Source: Planctomycetota bacterium
Lineage (GTDB): Bacteria > Planctomycetota > PLA2 > JAEUHO01
DNA length: 8,469 nt
Reading direction: 5' to 3'
Assembly: GCA_020631815.1 (NCBI GenBank)
Contig: JACKGW010000028.1
Location: 1 to 8,469, forward strand
Shown: one piece after another, positions 1 through 5,408 of the stretch
Layout of the letters: the number at the start of each line of letters is the position of its first letter
How positions within the stretch are numbered: position 1 is the stretch's first letter
Made by a program: the position numbers and the translations under genes
The notes under the pieces: generated by a model
The model's input: only the letters and a program-made list of their open reading frames with translations
Told to the model about the DNA's origin: nothing
Databases searched by the model: none

Positions 1-1
1 T

Positions 2-841
2 CTCGACGTGAGCGAGGGCGCCGTGTTCGGCTTCCTCGGGCCCAACGGCGCGGGGAAGACCACCGCCATCCGCATCCTCGCGGGTCTCGCACGTCCGACC
101 CGCGGCGAGGTACGCCTGGACGGCCGCGACCTGCTGCGTGACCGCACGCGGGCGGCGCTCGGCTTCCGCGCGCTCGTCGAGGTCCCTGCGTTCCACCCCG
201 GGCTCACGGGCCTCGAGAACCTGCTCGTGTTCACCCGCTTGGCGCGGGCCCCTGCGTCGGATGCGACGGCCCTCTTGGAGCGGCTCGGTCTGGCCCATGC
301 CGCGGAGCGGGCGGTGGGGGGCTACTCGCTGGGCATGCGCCAGCGGCTCGGCATCGCCCAGGCCCTCGTGGGCCAGCCGCGCCTCGTGGTGCTCGACGAG
401 CCCATGAACGGTCTGGACCCCGCCGCGATCCACCTGGTCCGCGATCTGGTTCGCGAGCGCGCCGAACAGCACGGCGTCACCTTCTTCCTCTCCAGCCACC
501 TGCTGCACGACGTGGAGACGCTCTGCAGCGAGGTCGGCATCTTGCACCGCGGCAAGCTCGTGGCCGGGGGCCGCATGGAGGAGCTGTTGGCCGCCGCGAC
601 ACCCGGCTGGCGCCTCTCGACGGCGGACGACGCCCGGGCCCTCGACGTGCTTGCGCACGAGGTGCCCGCGGCGCGCCCGGTGCGCGAGCACGACGCCGTT
701 CGTATCGAGGGTGACGAGGACGCCTTGGCGGCGGCGCAGGCGGTGCTCGCGCAGGCAGGCCTGCCGCCGCACCACGTGGCGCCCACGCGGGGTTCGCTCG
801 AACGCACGTTCCTCGACGCCACCGAGGGAGTCATGGGATGA
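2..841 (+). CDS. ABC transporter ATP-binding protein, ABC-2 exporter type (5' partial)
   Basis: ATP-hydrolysing subunit of an ABC exporter, expected on the cytoplasmic face with the permease encoded next. Counting residues from the GTG at position 8, I see Walker A GPNGAGKTT at 11-19, the signature YSLGMRQR at 106-113, Walker B RLVVLDEP at 125-132, the D-loop NGLDP at 134-138 and the switch His in LSSH at 164. The Q-loop region reads LVEVPAFHPGLTGLENL, with Glu where many families have Gln. This resembles the BcrA/NosF-like drug or lantibiotic exporter ATPases. The frame is open from base 2 (LDVSEGAVFGF), and family members have roughly 20-30 residues before this point, so the true start is outside the window and the GTG at 8 is not the start. 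The C-terminal part (about 200-277) is the variable accessory region of this subfamily. The stop overlaps the permease start by 4 bases, indicating translational coupling. Substrate cannot be told from sequence. Confidence 0.95.
   Translation, partial: LDVSEGAVFGFLGPNGAGKTTAIRILAGLARPTRGEVRLDGRDLLRDRTRAALGFRALVEVPAFHPGLTGLENLLVFTRLARAPASDATALLERLGLAHAAERAVGGYSLGMRQRLGIAQALVGQPRLVVLDEPMNGLDPAAIHLVRDLVRERAEQHGVTFFLSSHLLHDVETLCSEVGILHRGKLVAGGRMEELLAAATPGWRLSTADDARALDVLAHEVPAARPVREHDAVRIEGDEDALAAAQAVLAQAGLPPHHVAPTRGSLERTFLDATEGVMG
824..841 (+). promoter_or_regulatory. Ribosome binding site and ATGA stop/start overlap
   Basis: GAGGGAG at 824-830 lies seven bases before the permease ATG at 838, inside the last codons of the ATPase gene. 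The ATPase stop TGA (839-841) shares bases with the permease start. The two subunits are therefore probably made in a fixed ratio from one transcript. Confidence 0.8.
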
Positions 842-2073
842 GCTCACGCGTCGTCCCCGTGCTGCGTTGGCTCGGCTGGGCTGCCGTGTTGGTCTTCGTG
901 CTGGCACTGGCCAACGAGCGCATCGATGCCACCGTCTCGGTGGAAGCGTTCGCGCTCGGCGCGGCAGCCGTTGCGGCGGCCGTGACGCTGGTGGGCATCC
1001 GCGCCCGGCCCTGGGGCCGGCGCCTCCTCGACGTGCTGCTGGCGGTGCTCGTCGTGGGGGGGCTGGCTTGGCTCCTGCTCGACCAGGGACGGCAGGGCGG
1101 AGCCACGGCAACGGGCGGTTTGCTCGGCGCCATCGCACCGCGCTTGCGCCTGGGATTTCTGGAGGCGCTCGACCTCGATGCGCCGTGGCCCCTGTTGCTT
1201 GCGCTGCTGGGCCTTCTGGTGGTGCGCCTGTTGCTGCCGCCCGCCGCGGGCTCGCGCGTCGGGCGCCTCGTGCGCGTCGAGCTGGGCAAGCTCTTCGCCG
1301 GGCGCCTCTTGCTCGTGGCCGCGCTCGTGGTCGCCGCCGTTCCCGTGGCCTCGGGCCTGCTGCAGGAAGCACCTGCGGATGCCACCGGTTGGAGCGTGTG
1401 GGCCAGCTTGTTCGGCCGCGGCGCCTGGGCCGCCGAGATCTTCGTGCTCGTGCTGGGCGCCGTCGCGCTCGCAGGCGAGATCGGCCAAGGCACCATGAAG
1501 ATGGTGCTGCCGCACGCCTACGAGCGCGCCGAGTGGGTCATCGCCAAGGCGCTCGTCCTGCTGCTGGCCGCGCTCCTTCTCGTCGCCGTCGCCTACGCGT
1601 CGAGCGGCATCGTGGCGTGGTCCACGCTCGGCTTGGGCGACGTCGTGAAGGAGGTCCCCGCCGGCTTCGGCCAAGAGGCCAAGGTCGAGGTCTTCCAGTC
1701 CGCCGCCGTGATGCGTTCGCACCTGATCGACGTCGGCCTGGTCGGCATCGGGAGTGCAGCGTCCACGGCGTGGCTGGCCCTGGCGATCAGCGCCTTCTTC
1801 TCCGGCGTCGTGCCGGCCCTGTCGCTGGCCTTCCTGCTGTATCTCGCACTGCGCTTCGGCGACCTGTTGCTCGGACTCCCGCGCGAGGTCACCCGCGTCT
1901 TCCCGCCTTCCTACCCGGACTGGATGCGCGACATCGCCGCCAACCTCGGGCGCGGCATGAACGACCGCTGGGACGCAGCGCTTCTCCCCGACGGCCTCTC
2001 GTTCGCCCTGCTCGTGGCCGCACTCGCGTTGCTCGTGGCCCTTCGCGCTTTCGACCGCCGCGAGCTGGGCTAG
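838..2073 (+). CDS. ABC-2 type permease with N-terminal membrane extension
   Basis: Integral membrane subunit pairing with the upstream ATPase (411 residues). The ATG overlaps the ATPase stop (ATGA), and a Shine-Dalgarno GAGGGAG lies at 824-830, seven bases upstream. Hydrophobic segments fall at about 9-27, 36-54, 64-82, 118-135, 157-175, 198-215, 234-256, 303-322, 323-345 and 389-403. The ABC-2 core appears to begin near residue 139 (GSRVGRLVRVELGKLF), the usual 'R.ELxKLF' opening. It continues with AGEIGQGTMKMVLPHAYER at 212-230, the conserved cytoplasmic loop after TM2 in this family (gEf..GTlk.ll..p.sR), followed by AKALVLLLAALL. That leaves about 135 residues with four predicted membrane segments ahead of the core, which ordinary six-TM ABC-2 permeases lack. 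A roughly 45-residue loop (about 257-300) separates core TM3 and TM4 and may be extracytoplasmic. The stop is TAG. Transported substrate is unknown. Confidence 0.9.
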   Translation: MSSRVVPVLRWLGWAAVLVFVLALANERIDATVSVEAFALGAAAVAAAVTLVGIRARPWGRRLLDVLLAVLVVGGLAWLLLDQGRQGGATATGGLLGAIAPRLRLGFLEALDLDAPWPLLLALLGLLVVRLLLPPAAGSRVGRLVRVELGKLFAGRLLLVAALVVAAVPVASGLLQEAPADATGWSVWASLFGRGAWAAEIFVLVLGAVALAGEIGQGTMKMVLPHAYERAEWVIAKALVLLLAALLLVAVAYASSGIVAWSTLGLGDVVKEVPAGFGQEAKVEVFQSAAVMRSHLIDVGLVGIGSAASTAWLALAISAFFSGVVPALSLAFLLYLALRFGDLLLGLPREVTRVFPPSYPDWMRDIAANLGRGMNDRWDAALLPDGLSFALLVAALALLVALRAFDRRELG

Positions 2074-2321
2074 CGTGGCAGAGCAGAAGTCCCTTTGCAT
2101 CTCCAGGTGCTGCGGGCTGGGCTGGGGGCGATCAGGCCGCTTCGTCAGCCTCGAGTAACGAATACGAGTCGGCCTCCTCATCGGCCTTCCGCTCCCCATC
2201 CAGCCCGCCGATCGGCGTCGGTCGCCTCAAGTACACAAGACTGGAAGTCACGGCGGTGCGGCTTGGTTCATGTCACCGGACATCTGGAGCGGGACGCTGG
2301 CGCCTGCATGCCGCGCGCGCG
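2074..2321. other. Convergent intergenic spacer with inverted repeats, no gene seen
   Basis: This 248-base stretch lies between the stop of the permease (+) and the stop of the WD40 gene (-). I find no convincing coding frame, tRNA or promoter. It holds a GGGCT-type G-rich run (2114-2128), an inverted repeat AGGCCG (2134-2139) / CGGCCT (2170-2175) enclosing CTCG (2150-2153) / CGAG (2165-2168), a second copy of TCGGCCT (2181-2187) and a 12-base palindrome CGCCGATCGGCG (2206-2217). No stem is followed by a T-run on either strand, so intrinsic termination is not demonstrated. Bidirectional transcript-end structures are the most likely role. Confidence 0.6.
2134..2175. repeat. Nested inverted repeat in the convergent spacer
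   Basis: The outer arms AGGCCG (2134-2139) and CGGCCT (2170-2175) can pair over six bases. Inside, CTCG (2150-2153) can pair with CGAG (2165-2168); alternatively TTCGT (2141-2145) can pair with ACGAA (2158-2162). A second TCGGCCT at 2181-2187 offers a competing partner for the left arm. The structure could help end or stabilise the exporter transcript. No T-tract follows, so I do not call it a terminator. Confidence 0.35.
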
Positions 2322-2330
2322 TCAGCGCGC
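2315..2330 (-). repeat. GC hairpin carrying the WD40 stop codon in its loop
   Basis: GCGCGC (2315-2320) and GCGCGC (2325-2330) form a six-base perfect stem around a four-base loop. On the minus strand the loop reads TGAC, so it contains the WD40 stop codon (2324-2322). There is no T-run, so this is not a standard intrinsic terminator. It may slow ribosomes or protect the 3' end, or simply reflect the high GC content. Confidence 0.4.
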
Positions 2331-3032
2331 CTCGAGCACGTGGATCGTGCCCCCGCCACAGGCGACCGCGAGGCGTCGACCGGCGGGGTCGAACGCAAGC
2401 GAGAACACGGCTTCGTCGAAGTCGTCCAACACGGCCGTCAGCGATCCGCGCTCCACGTTCCAGAGGCGTGCGCTCCAGTCCGCACTGCCGCTCGCCAGCT
2501 GGCGGCCTGACGGAGCGAAGGCCAAGCCGTAGATGGTCTGACCATGGCCGTCGAGGGTCCGTACGTCGCCAGTCCCGCCCGCGCCCGTCACGTGGACGCG
2601 TCCGTCGCCCGCGCCCACCGCCAGGTGGCGCGCACTCACGGCCAGCGAGATCAGGGGCGAACTCGTGATGCGACGGTGCAGCACGATGCGTCCGTCGTCC
2701 ACGCGGTAGCCGCGCAGCACGCCGTCTTGCGCCGCCGTGAAGAGCACCTGCTCGTCGGAGCTGAACGCCGCCGACCAGATCGGGGCCCCGCGCCTCTGCA
2801 CGAGGCGTAGCAGGCGACCATCCCGCAGCCTGGTCAGGGCGAGCGATCCATCGTCGGCTCCGGTCGCCACGATGCCGCGCCGTGATGCCAGGGCCACCGC
2901 GTGGACGACGTCGCCATGCGCGCGGATGACGTGCCGCGGTTCCGCCGTCGTGACTTCGTGCAGGCGAGCCAGGTGGTCCGTCGCTCCGCTTGCCACACCC
3001 TCGTACGCTCGACCGAGCGCGACACAGGCCAC
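2322..3032 (-). CDS. C-terminal fragment of the WD40 gene: blades 2-7
   Basis: The frame continues immediately after the TGA with a GTG (3032-3030), giving 236 residues holding the remaining six WD40-like repeats. The best are blade 6 (YGLAFAPSGRQLASGSADWSARLWN) and blade 7 (FSLAFDPAGRRLAVACGGGTIHV). A gene caller could start here at the GTG, but there is no convincing Shine-Dalgarno, and the product would lack a signal peptide and blade 1. I read it as the downstream part of one gene rather than an independent gene. Ribosome re-initiation at the adjacent GTG is conceivable. Confidence 0.5.
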   Translation of the reverse strand: MACVALGRAYEGVASGATDHLARLHEVTTAEPRHVIRAHGDVVHAVALASRRGIVATGADDGSLALTRLRDGRLLRLVQRRGAPIWSAAFSSDEQVLFTAAQDGVLRGYRVDDGRIVLHRRITSSPLISLAVSARHLAVGAGDGRVHVTGAGGTGDVRTLDGHGQTIYGLAFAPSGRQLASGSADWSARLWNVERGSLTAVLDDFDEAVFSLAFDPAGRRLAVACGGGTIHVLEAR

Positions 3033-3035
3033 TCA
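3003..3035 (-). other. In-frame TGA with an immediately downstream SECIS-like hairpin
   Basis: Reading the minus strand with the U of TGA as base 1, bases 17-21 (CGCUC) pair with 26-30 (GAGCG) around a four-base loop GGUC at 22-25. The stem extends through a G-U pair (16:31) and, past a bulged C at 15, U14-A32 and G13-C33. Bacterial SECIS elements are hairpins just downstream of UGA, with G-U in the apical loop near this distance; this is my memory of the fdhF type, not a computed match. The codons TGA GTG GCC TGT would read U-V-A-C, a UxxC spacing. Short GC hairpins are frequent in such GC-rich DNA, so chance is a serious alternative. Confidence 0.25.
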
Positions 3036-3293
3036 GGGGTCGCGGTCACCACGCTTGGGCGCGCTCCAGCTGGCGCGCGGCGTCCAGGTCGTCGTGTCCC
3101 AGACCCGCAGGCGTCGGTCGGATCCGCCGGACACCAGCCAGCGCCCCGAGTCGTCGAAGGCCACGGCGCGAGCACGAACGGCATGCGCCTCGAGCGTCCG
3201 AACCGGTTCGAACGGCGCCGGATCGGCGGCCAACGGCTGGGGCGTGGCCACGAGGGCCGCGGCGAGCCCGAGCAGCCATGCGATCGACCTCAT
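3033..3293 (-). CDS. N-terminal fragment of the WD40 gene: signal peptide plus blade 1
   Basis: If the TGA at 3035-3033 terminates, this 86-residue peptide is the only product from the natural start. It holds the signal peptide (residues 1 to about 23) and one WD40 repeat (VRARAVAFDDSGRWLVSGGSDRRLRVWD) followed by TTTWTPRASWSAPKRGDRDP. One blade cannot form a propeller, so the fragment is unlikely to be functional alone. The same frame is open upstream to 3455, but I chose the ATG at 3293 because it starts directly on a typical signal peptide; the upstream residues are Arg/Ser/Pro-rich and cover the divergent gene's start region. No strong Shine-Dalgarno is visible. Confidence 0.5.
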   Translation of the reverse strand: MRSIAWLLGLAAALVATPQPLAADPAPFEPVRTLEAHAVRARAVAFDDSGRWLVSGGSDRRLRVWDTTTWTPRASWSAPKRGDRDP

Positions 3294-3367
3294 GCGGGAA
3301 GTCTGGCATGCGCCCCCGGAAGGGGGGAAGTCGCTATGCTGGAAGGACCTCGCATGTGGAGGTGCCC
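3294..3367. promoter_or_regulatory. Divergent promoter region of the WD40 and HEAT genes
   Basis: This 74-base spacer separates the WD40 start (3293, -) from the HEAT start (3368, +), so it must carry both 5' regions. On the + strand TATGCT at 3335-3340 is a fair -10 candidate, but I see no -35 hexamer at the right distance. CCCCC (3313-3317) and GGGGG (3322-3326) flank a GGAA loop, giving a short hairpin with a GNRA tetraloop if transcribed on the + strand. The sharing suggests co-regulation of the two genes; no known operator is recognisable. Confidence 0.5.
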
Positions 3368-3370
3368 ATG
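3358..3370 (+). promoter_or_regulatory. Shine-Dalgarno of the HEAT-repeat gene
   Basis: GGAGG at 3358-3362 lies five bases before the ATG at 3368. It fixes this start over upstream in-frame starts (the frame is open from 2990, which would run antisense through the WD40 gene), and a signal peptide begins directly at this ATG. Confidence 0.8.
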
Positions 3371-5398
3371 ACGACGAAGAGGTGGATGGTGATCGTGGCC
3401 GTGGTGGCGCTGCATGCGCGCGCACCCGTGCGCGCCGACGAACCGCAGGCCGCACCGCCGCTGACGCAAGCGGTCGAGGGACTCTCGTCAGCGGACGTCA
3501 AGACCCGCCAGCAAGCGGCGTACGCGCTCTGGAACCTGGGCGATGCCGCCCAGCCCGAGGTGGTCGCCATCGCCGCCGCGCTGCGCGACGACGACGACTA
3601 CGTTCGCGCCACGGTCACGCGCGTCCTCGAACGTTGGCGCGCCGACACGGCTCCCGGCGTCTTGGAGCCAGCCCGCGAGAAGCTCCTGGAGGCGCTTGCC
3701 GACGGCCGCTCCGACGTGCGGCGGGCCGGTGCCAAGCTGCTCTGGCGATCGGGCGCGCTGCCGGCGCCCTTCCTCGAGCATGCGTTCCCGGCGCTGCTCG
3801 GGTGTCTGGAGGATGACGACCCCCAGCTGCTGGCCACGGCTGCCGCCCTCGTGGCCCAGCGCGGCGCCGACGGACACGCGGCACTCTCGCGGCTGACCGT
3901 ACTCACGACGCATGAGGATCCCGAAGTGCGAACGTGGGCCCTTCAGGCCATCGGCGCGATCGCGCCGCGCGAGGCAGTCCCCGACCTGATCGCGCGTCTC
4001 GCCGACGAGGACGACGCCGCGCGCTCCGCGGCGGCGTTCGCACTGGCCGCAACGGGCGAACCATGGATGCCCGAGGTGGACGAGGCCATCCTGGCCGAGG
4101 CCCAGCGCGATCCGCCGCGCATGACCGAGCTGCAAGTCGTCCAGACGGCGTGGGCGCACGCGAGCCCGCGCATGGTCCCGCTGCTCGAGCGCATGGCCCG
4201 CGTTGGCAAGGACCCGCAGGCCAGATCCTCAGCGCTGCAAGCCCTCGCCCAGCAGGTCGACCACCAGGCGCTCGACCTGCTGCTAGCCGCGGCACAGGAC
4301 CCGGATCCCGGCGTTCGGCAGGCAGTGCTCACGGCGCTTGCGAACCTCGGCGTCGACGCGGCGCCCGCCGTGCCGCTGCTGCTCGCGGCCATCGAGGGCG
4401 ACGATGCGGTCGCTCGCAGCGCGGCGTGCATGACCCTCGCGAGACTCGGGCCAGCCGCCCGAGCGGGGCTGGACGCCGTCCTCGATGCCCTCGACGCCAC
4501 GCCCCCCCAAGACACGTTCGGTGTGGTCGCCGCCGTGGCGGGGCTGGCCAACGACGGGTTCCTGACGCGCGAGCACGCCGCCCGCGTCGTGCCGCGACTC
4601 GCAGCCGTTCTCGAGCTGGCACGTGCGACGAACAACCAGACGCTCGCTCTCCAGCCGCTCGCTGCGTTGGGCGCCCTGGGGGCCAGGGCCGCCGCGGCCG
4701 CGCCCGCACTGGTCTCGTGCCTCGAGCCCGAGGCCGATCCCCAGCTGCGGTACCTGGTCATCAACGTCCTTCGGCTCATCGGCCCCGCTGCCGCGTCGGC
4801 CGCACCTGCCCTCCGGGCGCTGGCGACGCGGGAAGGCGACGAGGGCGCCGCGGCTCGCGTCGCGTTGATGCGCATCGCAGCGCGTCCCGAAGATGTCGAG
4901 CAGGGAGCTGCTTGGTTGCGCAGCGCGCTCGACGACAGCGAGCGGCGGAGCCTGGCGCTCGGCTTCCTCTCTGCTCAGGGCGCCTCCGCAGAGGCCCTCG
5001 TGCCGCAGCTGGAGGCGCTGGCGTCTCGAGACGACCGCCACGCCATCGGTGCCTGCGTGGCGCTGATCGGCCTCGGGCATCCCGAGGCCAGCCAAGCCCT
5101 CGAGCGACTTCTTCCTGCGTTGGCTGACGGCCGTGCGGACCCCTGGACCGGATTGCTCTCCGAGCTCGGTCCCGAGGCCGCATCGGCAGCAGACGCGTTG
5201 GCCGGGGCCGCCCCGACGGCAACGGACGGGGGCCGTTCGGCGATCGCCCGCGCCCTGGGACGCATCGGCGTGAGGAGCGATGCGGTCCGCACCGCCCTCG
5301 CGGAGCTTCGCAACGACAGCTCGCCCTGGATCCGTACTCGCGCCGCCGTCTCCCAAGCGCGCCTCGGCTTCGACACGGAGGACGACGCCGCGAAGTGA
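3368..5398 (+). CDS. Secreted HEAT-repeat (alpha-solenoid) protein
   Basis: Predicted 676-residue exported protein made almost wholly of HEAT-type helical repeats. Such solenoids bind other proteins; no catalytic motif is visible. The start is supported by GGAGG five bases upstream and by an N-terminal signal peptide (TTKRWMVIVAVVALHARAP, likely cleavage after VRA at residue 23, before DEPQA). Repeats of about 30 residues run from near 35 to 665. Clear examples: 43-60 (VKTRQQAAYALWNLGDA), 185-200 (PEVRTWALQAIGAIAP), 201-230 (REAVPDLIARL then AARSAAAFALAATG), 313-330 (DPGVRQAVLTALANLGVD), 333-361 (PAVPLLLAAIEG then AVARSAACMTLARLG), 440-472 (AAAAAPALVSCLE then RYLVINVLRLIG) and 640-665 (RTALAELRND then PWIRTRAAVSQARLG). 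The 'D..VR..A...L..iG' pattern is typical of bacterial HEAT and PBS-lyase-like repeats. It is divergent from the secreted WD40 gene, suggesting a shared extracytoplasmic role, and convergent with the gene ending at 5409. Its partner is unknown. Confidence 0.9.
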   Translation: MTTKRWMVIVAVVALHARAPVRADEPQAAPPLTQAVEGLSSADVKTRQQAAYALWNLGDAAQPEVVAIAAALRDDDDYVRATVTRVLERWRADTAPGVLEPAREKLLEALADGRSDVRRAGAKLLWRSGALPAPFLEHAFPALLGCLEDDDPQLLATAAALVAQRGADGHAALSRLTVLTTHEDPEVRTWALQAIGAIAPREAVPDLIARLADEDDAARSAAAFALAATGEPWMPEVDEAILAEAQRDPPRMTELQVVQTAWAHASPRMVPLLERMARVGKDPQARSSALQALAQQVDHQALDLLLAAAQDPDPGVRQAVLTALANLGVDAAPAVPLLLAAIEGDDAVARSAACMTLARLGPAARAGLDAVLDALDATPPQDTFGVVAAVAGLANDGFLTREHAARVVPRLAAVLELARATNNQTLALQPLAALGALGARAAAAAPALVSCLEPEADPQLRYLVINVLRLIGPAAASAAPALRALATREGDEGAAARVALMRIAARPEDVEQGAAWLRSALDDSERRSLALGFLSAQGASAEALVPQLEALASRDDRHAIGACVALIGLGHPEASQALERLLPALADGRADPWTGLLSELGPEAASAADALAGAAPTATDGGRSAIARALGRIGVRSDAVRTALAELRNDSSPWIRTRAAVSQARLGFDTEDDAAK

Positions 5399-5408
5399 CC
5401 CTGCGTCG
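5399..5408. other. Ten-base convergent gap
   Basis: Only ten bases lie between the stop of the HEAT gene (+) and the stop of the beta-sandwich gene (-). There is no room for a terminator between them, and I see no hairpin with a T-run in the adjoining codons. Transcripts from both sides may therefore overlap in antisense. Confidence 0.6.

Larger units (their letters stand above)
2322..3293 (-). pseudogene. Secreted seven-bladed WD40 propeller protein, frame interrupted by one in-frame TGA
   Basis: The reading frame runs from ATG at 3293 to TGA at 2322, with a single extra TGA at 3035-3033 (codon 87) and no frameshift. A signal peptide opens it (MRSIAWLLGLAAALVAT, likely cleavage near PLAA|DP, about residue 23), so the product would act outside the cytoplasm. 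I count seven WD40-like repeats across the whole frame, exactly one closed beta-propeller. Blade 1 has SGGSDRRLRVWD, blade 2 SGATDHLARLHEV, blade 3 TGADDGSLAL, blade 4 TAAQDGVLRGY, blade 5 VGAGDGRVHV, blade 6 SGSADWSARLWNV and blade 7 ACGGGTIHVLEA. WD40 propellers are protein-interaction platforms; no catalytic domain is present. The TGA falls just before the first strand of blade 2 (DP-stop-VACVALG), where other WD40 proteins often have Trp. It may be a recent nonsense mutation, a base-call error or, less likely, a recoded codon. Because everything else is intact, I call it 'interrupted' rather than decayed. It diverges from the HEAT gene at 3368. Confidence 0.75.

Noticed and set aside
844..2199. 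Long minus-strand open frame (451 codons) opposite the permease
   Set aside because: Composition is Gln/Glu/His/Gly/Arg-rich with no domain or ribosome site. It mirrors a strong GC-rich membrane protein gene and ends antisense to it.
2074..2321. tRNA or small RNA gene in the convergent spacer
   Set aside because: No cloverleaf arms or T-loop consensus could be fitted; the stems seen do not form a tRNA.
651..2510. Long plus-strand open frame (619 codons) across the ATPase end, permease and spacer
   Set aside because: The product is Arg/Ala-rich and featureless, and it runs through two well-supported genes in another frame; open only because stops are rare at this GC content.
3033..3035. UGA read as tryptophan under an alternative genetic code
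   Set aside because: TGA ends the ABC ATPase, WD40, HEAT, beta-sandwich and CxxC genes in this window, and Trp is encoded by TGG throughout, so UGA is a normal stop here.
2990..3070. A frameshift as the cause of the WD40 interruption
   Set aside because: The frame before and after the TGA is the same, and WD40 sequence continues without a phase change; the other minus frame here lacks blade motifs.
3301..3320. Sigma-54 promoter suggested by TGGCATG at 3304-3310
   Set aside because: No TTGC-type -12 element follows at the required spacing.
2990..3367. An upstream start for the HEAT gene near 2990
   Set aside because: It would add 126 Arg/Pro/Ser-rich residues overlapping the WD40 gene; the ATG at 3368 has GGAGG and a signal peptide.
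3934..5127. Plus-strand open frame (397 codons) inside the HEAT gene
   Set aside because: Arg/Gly/Ala-rich shadow in an alternative frame of a clear HEAT-repeat gene.
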